A stretch of 39,055 bases of DNA from Nostocales cyanobacterium LEGE 12452 (GTDB lineage Bacteria; Cyanobacteriota; Cyanobacteriia; Cyanobacteriales; Nostocaceae): the NCBI GenBank assembly GCA_015206945.1, contig JADEXV010000045.1, forward strand, positions 1 through 39,055, written 5' to 3'. Shown one piece after another: positions 17,041 to 25,486 of this stretch. A program made the position numbers and the translations under genes. The notes beneath the pieces are model-generated. The model was not told the origin of the DNA. It did not search any database and saw only the letters and a program-made list of their open reading frames with translations. The stretch's first letter is position 1. Each line of letters starts with the position of its first letter.

Positions 17041-17544
17041 TTATTGACTAGGACGAATATATCCTTCTGCTTCCAATTTTTTTAAGGCTCTTTGGGCTGC
17101 TGCTATTCCATATCTTTTCCCAACCTCATAAGATTCCTGATAAAGTTGGGGAAGAACGGTAATTGTTTTTTGTCCTAAAGGTGTCTGATAAAATCTAATA
17201 AGTTGTTTGATTTCTTCATTAGTAAAGTATTTCTTATAAACAGGAACAATTTCATTTACAATTTCATCTGATTTGAATTCAGCAGCAAAATTATCCCAAA
17301 CCTTTTGAGGTACTTGAGGGTAATCTGACTTTAAATCATTTAATAATTGAGTGATGATCTGTCGAGAAATATTTTTTACACCAGTTATTTCAAACAATTT
17401 CTTGATATTATTAGTTTTTTCTATTTCTTGAACATTACTACTTGGTGTAATAGTATTAGTTGGACTTTGAGCAAAAGTAGCTTTATTGAAAGCTGTCACG
17501 AAGGAAAGTACAACTGCTACTACGAACAAAAAATTTATCTTCAT
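17041..17544 (-). CDS. DUF2059 domain-containing secreted protein
   Basis: A 167-residue protein with a signal peptide (INFLFVVAVVLSFVTAFNKATFA-Q). The mature part has the DUF2059 arrangement: a helical stretch near IKKLFEITGVKN, then IVPVYKKYFTNEEIKQLIRF, and YQTPLGQKTI, which is the most conserved block of the family. These are periplasmic helical proteins of unknown role in many Gram-negative bacteria. It lies downstream of the decarboxylase on the same strand, with a 106-bp gap. Confidence 0.82.
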   Translation of the reverse strand: MKINFLFVVAVVLSFVTAFNKATFAQSPTNTITPSSNVQEIEKTNNIKKLFEITGVKNISRQIITQLLNDLKSDYPQVPQKVWDNFAAEFKSDEIVNEIVPVYKKYFTNEEIKQLIRFYQTPLGQKTITVLPQLYQESYEVGKRYGIAAAQRALKKLEAEGYIRPSQ

Positions 17545-17650
17545 TGATTTAAATTTATTTTTAATAGAGGATTATTTAAGTAAGTTTTACAAACGAGGAA
17601 ACATTGTGAGTAATGGTCTCAAATTATTATCCTTAAATTTACCATATAAG

Positions 17651-19123
17651 TCATTCTTTTACTACCTTTAGGGTGCGGAAACTACTATCAGCACAACCAC
17701 TGATCAATCCTCCCATTGCCTGGATTTGTTGCAGATAGTCAAGGACGGGTTTGGTGATGACTTCTCCCGGCATTAACACAGGAATTCCTGGGGGATAGGG
17801 ACAGACGATTTCGGCACAGATGCGTTTATTGGTCTTTGTCAAAGATAGTATTTCACTAATAGCAAAAAAGGCTTCACGGGGAGAACAACATAAAGCATGA
17901 CACTGTGTAGTGAAAAGTTGCTGCCAAACCTGGTTTTTAACAGTCAAGTTGCTTCGGCGATATTCTTTGGCGAGAGTGGTGAAACCTTGCACTAATTGTT
18001 CAATATCGGCTGGGGTGTTGCCCAAACTAATGATAAAGGTGAGATGTTGTAGTGAGGCGAATTCAGCAGTAACGGCAAATTTTTCATCTAGAATTTCATC
18101 TGCTTCAAATCCGGTTAAACCTAAACCAGAAACAGTGACAGTGAGTCGCGTTTTGTCTAAAGCTACAAAACCGGGAGATCCAGCCAAATGAGGTATTTCT
18201 AAAACTGATAATCCAGGAATTTGACTGATTCTGGTTCTAGCTTCTTCAGCAAGTTGCAAAGTACGAGACATCAGCATTTTTCCGTGGAGTGCCATTTGCT
18301 GACGCGCTGCATCTAAAGAAGCTAAAAGTAAATAACTAGGACTGGTAGATTGTAAGAGTTGCAAAGCTTTACTGATGCGATCGCCATCTATCCTATTACC
18401 TTGGACGTGCAGCATTGATGCCTGTGTCATCGCGCCAAGTACCTTGTGGATCGATTGTACAGTTAAATCTGCACCTGCGGCTAAAGCTGGAGTGGGTAAT
18501 TCGGGATGAAAGGCAAAGTGTGCGCCGTGTGCCTCATCTACAAGTAGAGGGATATTATATTGATGTGTAATATTGGCGATCGCACTCAAATCTCCACAAA
18601 CACCGTAATATGTTGGGTAAACTGTCAATACTGCTTTGGCATCGGGATGTTGTTGGAGTGCAGATTCTACAGCATTGGGCGTGATGCTATGGGCAATATC
18701 TAAAACTGGATCGTATTCAGGATGGAGAAAAATTGGTATTGCACCAGAGAGAATTAAACCTGCGATCGCAGAAGAATGCACATTTCGAGGCAGAATAATT
18801 TTATCGCCTGTGCCACAGGTAGCCAGAATTGCCGCTTCAATCCCACAGGTAGAACCATTCACAAGGAACCATGTTTGCAAAGCACCAAACGCCTCAGCTG
18901 CCAGTTGTTGTGCTTCTTGAATAACGCCTTGGGGTGCAAAGAGATTATCTAAATCTGCTAATTCGGTTAAATCAGCGCGAAAGACAGCTTTACCCAGTAA
19001 ATCAGCCAAGGGTTGAGAAATTCCCTCACCTTGTTTATGTCCTGGGGTGTAAAAAGGCGCGTGAGGTCTTGCTGCATTGGCTTTTAAGGCATCTAATAAA
19101 GGTATTTGGTTTTGATTGAGCAT
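17651..19123 (-). CDS. Orn/Lys/Arg decarboxylase (PLP fold type I)
   Basis: A 490-residue PLP enzyme of the short, cyanobacterial/Gram-positive branch of the group. It starts with PFYTPGHKQGEG and continues with the PLP-stacking and phosphate region FLVNGSTCGIEAAI. It has the LLVDEAHGAHFAF aspartate and the Schiff-base Lys in VQSIHKVLGAMTQ at about residue 228. The small C-terminal domain includes PYPPGIPVLMPGEV. These enzymes decarboxylate lysine, ornithine or arginine to diamines or agmatine for polyamine synthesis. The amino acid used cannot be told from sequence alone. The DUF2059 gene follows it. Confidence 0.9.
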   Translation of the reverse strand: MLNQNQIPLLDALKANAARPHAPFYTPGHKQGEGISQPLADLLGKAVFRADLTELADLDNLFAPQGVIQEAQQLAAEAFGALQTWFLVNGSTCGIEAAILATCGTGDKIILPRNVHSSAIAGLILSGAIPIFLHPEYDPVLDIAHSITPNAVESALQQHPDAKAVLTVYPTYYGVCGDLSAIANITHQYNIPLLVDEAHGAHFAFHPELPTPALAAGADLTVQSIHKVLGAMTQASMLHVQGNRIDGDRISKALQLLQSTSPSYLLLASLDAARQQMALHGKMLMSRTLQLAEEARTRISQIPGLSVLEIPHLAGSPGFVALDKTRLTVTVSGLGLTGFEADEILDEKFAVTAEFASLQHLTFIISLGNTPADIEQLVQGFTTLAKEYRRSNLTVKNQVWQQLFTTQCHALCCSPREAFFAISEILSLTKTNKRICAEIVCPYPPGIPVLMPGEVITKPVLDYLQQIQAMGGLISGCADSSFRTLKVVKE

Positions 19124-19185
19124 TTAAATAAAACAAACCGTTAATGATAAAATTTGAAATCTGTTAAGGCATATTCATAAAATAA

Positions 19186-22041
19186 TTAGCTTCTTACTGC
19201 ACGCTCTTTCACCCATTGTTTTAACAGAGGAATTTCAAAGTCATACTCTCCATTGATTTTGTGTAAAATATGATAACGCAACAAGCGGGTTAATACCTTT
19301 TCAGCAATTTCAGTAGTTATAGGTAATAAAATATCTGTCTTGGCAACTTGTAACAATAATTCTTGACCAATTACTATTTCTTCTGGTGTAGTTCCTGTAA
19401 ATTCTGTCCAAATATTTGTAAAATAAGCTTGACCAGAAGTAAATGCGTCATTAATAGAAGCTTGCAAGAGTTCAGCAGTAATAAAATCAGTATGGTTAAA
19501 GTTAGCTTGATTCACCATTGATGCGCCCAATAATTGTAAGCAGTAAGGGTGACATTTGGCAAGCATTAATACTTCTTTTACAATTCCTGGAGCGTAACGC
19601 AGTGTAAAATCTGGATCTGGATTAAGCAGTAAATCCTCGGCTTCGTTAGGTTCAAGATAAAGCATTTCTATCGGAACAACGCTGATAAAATGGCTACTCC
19701 AATTTGGGCCTAATTCCTCTAAAGTTTGCACCCCAGAAAAGAGAAAACCGAGTTGTTCATAATGTTGAATTAAGTGGCGCAGTTCGTCAAATAAACGTAT
19801 AGTTATCTGTCCCTTTTGGATGGCGGTACCGATTTTTTCAAATTCATCAAGGTTGAGAAGGATGCGCCGTTCTCCAATTTTGGCAAGTGCTTCATCCAAC
19901 CAATCTTCTAAGGTGGTATAGGGACTAGGTTGAAAATCGGTGCGTTTAGGAATGTTTGGTAATTTAACGCCTTGACTTTTGCAGTCTTTATGAATTGCAC
20001 GGACTAAGCCAAAGCAAAAGTCAGATTCGCTGGTGGTAATGGCGGAACTTTGCATATCCACAAATACGGGGAGGATATCACTGGGAAGAAGGCGGGGAAA
20101 GTTATACAAAAAGGAAGTTTTACCACAGCGACGAGGACCATGCAGCACAAGGGTAGCTCGGTCACGGTCTAAAACTCGACGGACAATTTCATTGGCAAAT
20201 CTCTGACGACCTTTAAATAAGTTTTTTTGCTCAAGTCGCACCGGATTTCCATATTGGAACGGGTTGATTAGTTCGCCTTGAGAAAGTTTGCGTTGTTCAT
20301 TTTGTTCCAGTTCAATAACCCTTTGCCAATGTTCCAGTACAGGTGTCCAGCGTTTGATGGCTTCGCCTTTAAGTCCGAGAGAAGGTAATTGTAATTGTAA
20401 TCGAACAAGCTTGTTATTGATTCGTTCTAATCCTCGTTCTTGTAGGTGTATATTTTGATTTCCTAGTGCAGATTGAATATCTTGAATAATAGTTTGCAAG
20501 CGAGGAAGAAGGATAGAAAGTTCGGGTTTAACCTTTGGCAAAGGTGTTTTTGGAGTGGGGATGTAGCTGTCAGAATCGAGGTGATAGAAGGGAGAAATCA
20601 GGAAGGGTAATATGGGATGGTCTGAGTTGGCAGTAAAGATTAGTTCTGGAATACTTTGAATTTTCTTGAGTTGGTCGGCAACAATTTGTGGTGAGGCATT
20701 TTGTAGGGTTATTTTAAATCCTGGTAAGGAAAAAGTTTGGGTATATTGAAAGATTTTTAAAGCTTTTTGAGGATTGTTAGCAAAAGCTGAAATGAAAAGT
20801 TTATCATGATTAGGTAATGCTAATGGTAGCCAAAGAAATTCACTGGTATAAGGAGGTAAGCTGTGAAGTAATTGCAATGGTTGAGGACGGAGGCGATTAA
20901 TAATTAATGTGAAAAAACTGAAAGGAGCAAAGAAAAAATAGTCAAGAATTCTGTAATAGCTAACTAAGGTTACAGGGATAATTAATGCTGAAAGCCACCC
21001 TAAATTTTGGGCAGAAAGAGCTATTAAAATCACTGTAGTGCTGATTAAAACTATGTCATTTTTTGCTGGTGCAAGAGCAAAAGCGATTAAACTTGTAGCA
21101 ATCGAAAACCAAATAAGCGGTAAAGTAGCAACTCCCGCCACGACGACTGCCACCAAGAACGCCACGACGACTGCCACGAAGACCGTCACGAAGGCGACCA
21201 TTTCTAGTCCCGCCAGCGTGGTGGACGATGCTGCGACCGCCAGTCCGACCGCCAGTCCGACCGCCAGTCCGACCGCCGCCAGTCCGACCGCCAGTCCGAC
21301 CGCCAGTCCGACCGCCACTCCGACCGCCACTCCGACCGCCACTACGACCGCCATTTCGACCGCTATTCCGACCGGATTATCATTATAGATAATACTTTCT
21401 TTTAATAAAAATAAGAGAAAGCCTGTCATTCCACTTACTAACAACAGAAACAACCAGTTTTGAGTTGCTAACCACGCTCCTAACATCACACTGATTGTTC
21501 CTCCCAACACCATCACATTACGAGCAAAGGAAAGATGGTCTTTTTTTAACAGTTGCAATATTAACCAAACAGTTAATGATGTGTATACTCCAAAAACTGC
21601 AAGACCTATCCCTATTTGAGGTAAAGGAGGTAAAGGAGGTAAAGGAAGTAAAACTTTAATAGCTTTTATTAAGCCCTTTAACCAGCTATCAGGATGATTT
21701 AATACAACTATCAACCACAACAAAGGGATAACCAGTCCTAAAGGTAAAAATAAAACTCCTGTCGTATAAGCAATTAACATTACACAAGGTAACTGTAACC
21801 AATCTACTAATTGATTACGCTCAATCAGTCTTAAAATAAGAGGGATATTAAAAATAAATAATAGTAATAAATACTGACTAATAAATCGTGATTTTCCAAG
21901 AAATAAAATATCATAAAAATTTGTGTCTCGTCTGCGTCGATCTTCTTGAGGCAACCATTCATTCATTCGTTGTTGCAGCTTTGAAGGACAATACATTGCC
22001 CACCAAAATAGTTCCCAAGTTTCTCGCAAAAACAGCAACAT
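19186..22041 (-). CDS. Membrane-anchored STAND-type ATPase with GLAV repeats
   Basis: A 951-residue protein. The N-terminus (ETWELFWWAMYCPSKLQQRM) is followed by hydrophobic spans over about residues 50-420, including an Ala/Val/Gly repeat at about 221-270. Residues about 420-610 are a soluble linker. The ATPase domain begins with NPFQYGNPV and has Walker A GPRRCGKTS near 633-641 and Walker B ILLNLDEFE near 727. A helical and winged-helix-like tail (LTRLLRYHILHKINGEYDF) closes it. STAND ATPases act as NTP-driven switches in signalling or defence. It is the last gene of the trypsin/Trypco1 set, 37 bp after the protease-ATPase. The trigger and output are unknown. Confidence 0.8.
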   Translation of the reverse strand: MLLFLRETWELFWWAMYCPSKLQQRMNEWLPQEDRRRRDTNFYDILFLGKSRFISQYLLLLFIFNIPLILRLIERNQLVDWLQLPCVMLIAYTTGVLFLPLGLVIPLLWLIVVLNHPDSWLKGLIKAIKVLLPLPPLPPLPQIGIGLAVFGVYTSLTVWLILQLLKKDHLSFARNVMVLGGTISVMLGAWLATQNWLFLLLVSGMTGFLLFLLKESIIYNDNPVGIAVEMAVVVAVGVAVGVAVGLAVGLAVGLAAVGLAVGLAVGLAVAASSTTLAGLEMVAFVTVFVAVVVAFLVAVVVAGVATLPLIWFSIATSLIAFALAPAKNDIVLISTTVILIALSAQNLGWLSALIIPVTLVSYYRILDYFFFAPFSFFTLIINRLRPQPLQLLHSLPPYTSEFLWLPLALPNHDKLFISAFANNPQKALKIFQYTQTFSLPGFKITLQNASPQIVADQLKKIQSIPELIFTANSDHPILPFLISPFYHLDSDSYIPTPKTPLPKVKPELSILLPRLQTIIQDIQSALGNQNIHLQERGLERINNKLVRLQLQLPSLGLKGEAIKRWTPVLEHWQRVIELEQNEQRKLSQGELINPFQYGNPVRLEQKNLFKGRQRFANEIVRRVLDRDRATLVLHGPRRCGKTSFLYNFPRLLPSDILPVFVDMQSSAITTSESDFCFGLVRAIHKDCKSQGVKLPNIPKRTDFQPSPYTTLEDWLDEALAKIGERRILLNLDEFEKIGTAIQKGQITIRLFDELRHLIQHYEQLGFLFSGVQTLEELGPNWSSHFISVVPIEMLYLEPNEAEDLLLNPDPDFTLRYAPGIVKEVLMLAKCHPYCLQLLGASMVNQANFNHTDFITAELLQASINDAFTSGQAYFTNIWTEFTGTTPEEIVIGQELLLQVAKTDILLPITTEIAEKVLTRLLRYHILHKINGEYDFEIPLLKQWVKERAVRS
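21235..21378. repeat. In-frame 12-bp tandem repeat (GLAV) in the membrane ATPase gene
   Basis: On the plus strand GACCGCCAGTCC and close variants (GACCGCCACTCC, GACCGCCACTAC) repeat about ten times, with one unit altered by an extra GCC. On the coding strand each unit reads Gly-Leu/Val-Ala-Val. Copy changes would add or remove four residues without a frameshift. It is much more GC-rich than the surrounding gene. Confidence 0.85.
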
Positions 22042-22078
22042 TTTTTATATTTAATGTCTGATTTTTTGGCTTATTGCT

Positions 22079-23662
22079 TTATCTTTGACCTTTCACAAAC
22101 TCTGCAAACACACTGCTAAATAAACCCCCATTCTTCCGTAATAACCCATGACGCTGAAGCCTATCTATAATTGCCATATCAGGAATAGATAAATTACTCC
22201 CTCCCAACTCATAACGTAATGCTAAACGTTCAACTTCGGTTAAATCTTTCCAAAGTTCTTCAAAACGAGGCTTTGCTTGAAAATTAAACTCATTTTTAGC
22301 TATTTCTTGATTCCTATTTTGCCACAACATCGCCCCCGCCATCTGCACATAATAGGGCAACCCCCCTGCTAACTCATCCACCCATTGTAATACCGCAGAA
22401 TTAGGCAGAAATTCTTTCCGTCCTTTCTGGATGATGCTTTGCCAAGCTTCCTCCTCTAATGCCCCTACAATAGTCGTACTGAAAATATTGGCAAAGGGGG
22501 AACCCAGACTCAAAGTTTCGTAAACTTCATTAAGAGGGCGTTTGCTGGCAATTACCATTGTTAAAAAACCCGCAGAAGCTTTAGAACGCCAATCTTCTCC
22601 CCAATCCTGAAACAATTCCAATCTATCTTTTTTACTAGCAATGGCTTCAAACTCATCCAATAAAATAATTAAATGATACCCTTCATCTACTAACACCTGT
22701 AAGCTATCTTCTACTGCAAAGCCATCTTCATTATCTTCCTTTGACCAAGGAGAATTACCTGTTAGTTTGTGAATCCCTCGCCTTAAGCCTTCAATAATCC
22801 CCTCTGGAGTATGAAAATTCTTATTTGTTAAATCTAAGAAAACAACTAAAGGCTTTTGTTCTGGCGAACAAAATTCGCTGATTCTTTCTTTGATATATCG
22901 CAATAGAGAGGTTTTTCCATTGCGCCGCAATCCTACCAAATTCACACATTGAGGACTAATCGCGCCGATGCGGTTTTTAATCTCTAAAATCTCTCTTTTC
23001 CGTCCGTAAAAACGTTGTGGAGGAACAGGAAGACCATATTCAAATGGATTATCACCTTTGAGCTTTGGCTGATGAAATTGTTTATTAAGTAAGGCAATTT
23101 CGGCAAACTGTTGCACAATAACTTGAGCCGAAACAGCCCGCCCCCCTAAATCGTTACCCTCATCACGGGAAAGATGCACAATTCCACAAACTTTACCTGT
23201 TAGTAAATTTAACAAAGGCGATCCACTAAAGCCTGAGATAACTTGCCCTTGCTTTAACTTATAGAGAATAATATCCTGTTTAAAACTTATTCCTTCATAT
23301 TTAAAGCTTGCCGAATCTCCCTGTGAATAATCAACTTCGCTATTCTTGGGATAACCGAAAATATATAAGTCATCGTTGGTATTGGGTTCTGTGTCATCCA
23401 ATTCAACACAGGGATGATCCAAACAATCCTCGTACAGTTGTAAAAGCGCTAAATCAAGGGGATATTTGTATAATTGCGTAACTTTAGCTGTGTAATTCTG
23501 GTTTCCTGCTTTCCAGAATACTTGCACAGGGTTATCTTTTGCAGATTCGACTACATGGGCGCAGGTGAGAATCCAATTCGGTGCAACAAAAAAACCTGTT
23601 CCCTGATTACTGGCAACATTTAAACGCACTGTACAGCGTTGTAAATCGTCTTCGTTACCCAT
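22079..23662 (-). CDS. Trypsin-like protease fused to a STAND-type ATPase
   Basis: A 527-residue two-domain protein with no signal peptide or membrane span, so it acts in the cytosol. Residues about 8-190 are a chymotrypsin-fold protease with the complete triad: His36 in TCAHVV, Asp70 in YPLDLALLQ, and Ser146 in GFSGSP. Residues about 205-527 are a P-loop ATPase introduced by NPFEYGLPV, with Walker A GLRRNGKTS (244-252) and Walker B LIILLDEFE (331-339). A winged-helix-like end (IIDRLQRHGLLRKNGG) follows. Such fusions suggest a protease switched on by NTP binding. It lies between the Trypco1-like gene (60 bp before) and the membrane ATPase gene (37 bp after). Confidence 0.88.
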   Translation of the reverse strand: MGNEDDLQRCTVRLNVASNQGTGFFVAPNWILTCAHVVESAKDNPVQVFWKAGNQNYTAKVTQLYKYPLDLALLQLYEDCLDHPCVELDDTEPNTNDDLYIFGYPKNSEVDYSQGDSASFKYEGISFKQDIILYKLKQGQVISGFSGSPLLNLLTGKVCGIVHLSRDEGNDLGGRAVSAQVIVQQFAEIALLNKQFHQPKLKGDNPFEYGLPVPPQRFYGRKREILEIKNRIGAISPQCVNLVGLRRNGKTSLLRYIKERISEFCSPEQKPLVVFLDLTNKNFHTPEGIIEGLRRGIHKLTGNSPWSKEDNEDGFAVEDSLQVLVDEGYHLIILLDEFEAIASKKDRLELFQDWGEDWRSKASAGFLTMVIASKRPLNEVYETLSLGSPFANIFSTTIVGALEEEAWQSIIQKGRKEFLPNSAVLQWVDELAGGLPYYVQMAGAMLWQNRNQEIAKNEFNFQAKPRFEELWKDLTEVERLALRYELGGSNLSIPDMAIIDRLQRHGLLRKNGGLFSSVFAEFVKGQR

Positions 23663-23722
23663 TAATTGCTCTCACGTAGCATTTTTGTAAAAAGATTACC
23701 ACAACTATAAGACAATCAACTA

Positions 23723-24034
23723 TTATTTACCCCATTCCATCGTAATTTCCAGGTTAGCTGTGCCTGTTCCTTTCACAATTAAAGCGGTTAGTTGTCCTGA
23801 CTCAACTCCAATTTGTAAACCTAGTTTGACACTAAATTTATCTGGTTTGACTGTCTCGCTAATATCTTTTAATGTACCTGCGACATCTTCAGCAATAGAT
23901 TTAATAATTTCTGTCGCTTGTTTAAAAACTCTGGTTTCAGCAGAAACAGGTTGTTCCCCTATAGGCGTAACCTCTACTTTAATTATTTTGCCGTCAGAAA
24001 GTTGAAAGGAAATAATTTTTGTTTTATCTGCCAT
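23723..24034 (-). CDS. Trypco1-like (CU044_2847 family) small protein
   Basis: A 103-residue soluble protein. The first half alternates strands (KIISFQLSDGKIIKVEVTP), then has a long helix (FKQATEIIKSIAEDVAGTLK). The end is a beta hairpin with VKLGLQIGVESGQLTALIVK and TANLEITMEWGK. This pattern is the trypsin-co-occurring domain described near trypsin-like proteases in prokaryotic conflict systems. It opens the three-gene set, directly upstream of a trypsin-STAND gene, which supports the call. Its suggested role is a recognition or adaptor module; the exact function is not known. Confidence 0.75.
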   Translation of the reverse strand: MADKTKIISFQLSDGKIIKVEVTPIGEQPVSAETRVFKQATEIIKSIAEDVAGTLKDISETVKPDKFSVKLGLQIGVESGQLTALIVKGTGTANLEITMEWGK

Positions 24035-24256
24035 ACTTCTTTTTTTCCTGTTAATTTTTCGTGCAAGGATATTCCTAAAGAATGAGAGAAAGGTATATGG
24101 TATTGTTACATTTTTCGGGCGAGATTAATTTAAATCTGGCAAGAATTAATAATATGCTATACGTTACTTTGATCATTTCATTTTTTGAAAGGTTTCAGAA
24201 CTTTATAAGCAGTAATTACAGCCTAAGTATTTTATATAGCGGTTCTCAGTTGAGTT

Positions 24257-24565
24257 AGGTACAATAACCCCACCCCCAACTCCTCTCGAAAACGAAAGCT
24301 GTTTCATTCCCTCAAAGACTCAAAAAAGACTTGTGTTCTGGACAAAAGTCCTCGTGTTCTGAACGAAAGTCCTCGTGTTCTGAACGAAAGTCCTCGTGTT
24401 CTGAACAAAAGTCCTCGTGTTCTGAACGAAAGTCCTCGTGTTCTGAACGAAAGTCCTTGTGTTCTGAACAAAAGTCCTCGTGTTCTGGACGAAAGTCCTT
24501 GTGTTCTGGACAAAAGTACTTGTGTGTAAACCGTAGGTTCTTCGAGAGGGGACTATGATGTACCT
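24257..24565. repeat. Nested inverted repeats around the 21-bp array
   Basis: AGGTACA (24257-24263) pairs with TGTACCT (24559-24565), and CCTCTCGAA (24282-24290) pairs with TTCGAGAGG (24541-24549). Both pairs bracket the minisatellite, so the whole unit could be a mobile or expandable element of about 310 bp. Confidence 0.65.
24329..24517. repeat. 21-bp minisatellite, nine full units
   Basis: Nine head-to-tail units of the form CCTYGTGTTCTGRACRAAAGT, with a tenth degenerate unit to about 24538. Variation is limited to a few transitions and the first base of the outer units. Because 21 is a multiple of three, both strands stay open and can be misread as Ser/Cys/Lys-rich or Leu/Arg/Gly-rich proteins. 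The units show no codon-position bias or ribosome site that would support translation. Confidence 0.9.
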
Positions 24566-24772
24566 TATGTGATTAGGAAAGGCTATATAACTTTGTATAC
24601 ATAGCAGATTATTAGCGTTTACCCTTTAGAAAAAAAGTTTTTGGTTCACTGTTCAGGATTGAGAAAAATTGGTATTGCACGCAGAGGCGCAAAGGACACA
24701 GAGAAAGAAGAGACTCGTTACGCAGAATGCTATGCTTGCGTTAAAATCCGTAAGTCCTGTGTAGCTGACTAG

Positions 24773-25480
24773 ATGAGACCTTATCATCAAATTCCGATTT
24801 TTGAGTGTGGTGAACCGATAATAGCGATTCCTTTAGAATTGTTTGCGGTGGAATCTCCCCATCCTTATGAAAAATTAGGTGCGCCTTATGGTAAATACTC
24901 CCCCTATTATCTCCGTCAAAGCGTTATTGAAAATTTGATCCAAGCGCAAAATTATCTTAATCTTCTGCATCCCAACTGGCATATCCAAATCTTTGATGCC
25001 TATCGCCCGATCGCAGTCCAGCAGTTTATGGTAGATTACAGCTTCGCCCAAGCAGTGCAGGATAGGGGACTGACTGAGGTGGAATTATCCGCAAACCAAC
25101 GTCAAGAGATTTGGGAAGCAGTTTATGCAATTTGGGCTGCACCAAGTTTAGATGAAAAAACTCCCCCTCCTCACAGTACTGGTGGGGCGGTAGATGTAAC
25201 GCTAGTAGATGATGCAGGGCAAATAGTGAATATGGGTTCGCCGATTGATGAAATGTCAGAGCGATCGCATCCCGATTATTATGCCAATAGCGATCGCTCA
25301 GAAACGCAAAAGTATCATGTTCATCGTCAACTATTGCGAGATGTAATGTTAAAAGTCGGCTTTCAACGCAACCCTAGAGAATGGTGGCATTTTTCTGTTG
25401 GCGATCAAATGTGGGCTTGGCTGAATAATCAATCTAATCCAGCCAAGCCTGTCACAGCACGTTATGGGCGTCTTTCATAG
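24773..25480 (+). CDS. D-alanyl-D-alanine dipeptidase, VanX/DdpX-like (M15D)
   Basis: A 235-residue zinc dipeptidase without a clear signal peptide, so cytosolic or unconventional. It has the M15 zinc ligands His and Asp in HSTGGAVDVTLVD and the catalytic Glu and third ligand His in REWWHF. The Arg of FDAYRP is also the conserved one for substrate binding. It should cleave D-Ala-D-Ala, with a role in cell-wall turnover rather than vancomycin resistance, since no vanH/vanA is nearby. It is transcribed away from the conflict operon and converges on the TspO genes. Confidence 0.88.
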   Translation: MRPYHQIPIFECGEPIIAIPLELFAVESPHPYEKLGAPYGKYSPYYLRQSVIENLIQAQNYLNLLHPNWHIQIFDAYRPIAVQQFMVDYSFAQAVQDRGLTEVELSANQRQEIWEAVYAIWAAPSLDEKTPPPHSTGGAVDVTLVDDAGQIVNMGSPIDEMSERSHPDYYANSDRSETQKYHVHRQLLRDVMLKVGFQRNPREWWHFSVGDQMWAWLNNQSNPAKPVTARYGRLS

Positions 25481-25486
25481 GATACG

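Larger units (their letters stand above)
24035..24772. other. Intergenic region upstream of the Trypco1/trypsin/STAND genes
   Basis: A 738-bp divergent spacer. It holds the AT-rich leader of the Trypco1-like gene (24035-24240), a 21-bp minisatellite framed by inverted repeats, and the leader of the dipeptidase gene. No convincing gene lies in it, although the array keeps frames open on both strands. Confidence 0.6.

Noticed and set aside
21038..21388. A Thr/Ala/Pro-rich frame opposite the membrane ATPase gene
   Set aside because: It is the complement of the GLAV repeat and its Thr-Ala-Ser-Pro pattern is a by-product; the minus-strand frame is much longer and has domain motifs.
24329..24517. 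CRISPR array
   Set aside because: The units are directly adjacent with no unique spacers, so it is a minisatellite.
24304..24558. Open frames on both strands across the 21-bp array (Cys-Ser-Glu-Arg-Lys-Ser-Ser and Arg-Gly-Leu-type repeats)
   Set aside because: They are open only because the period is a multiple of three. There is no ribosome site or unique sequence outside the repeat.
24773..25480. Vancomycin-resistance gene
   Set aside because: The VanX-like dipeptidase has no vanH, vanA, vanR or vanS nearby; such enzymes are common in cell-wall recycling.
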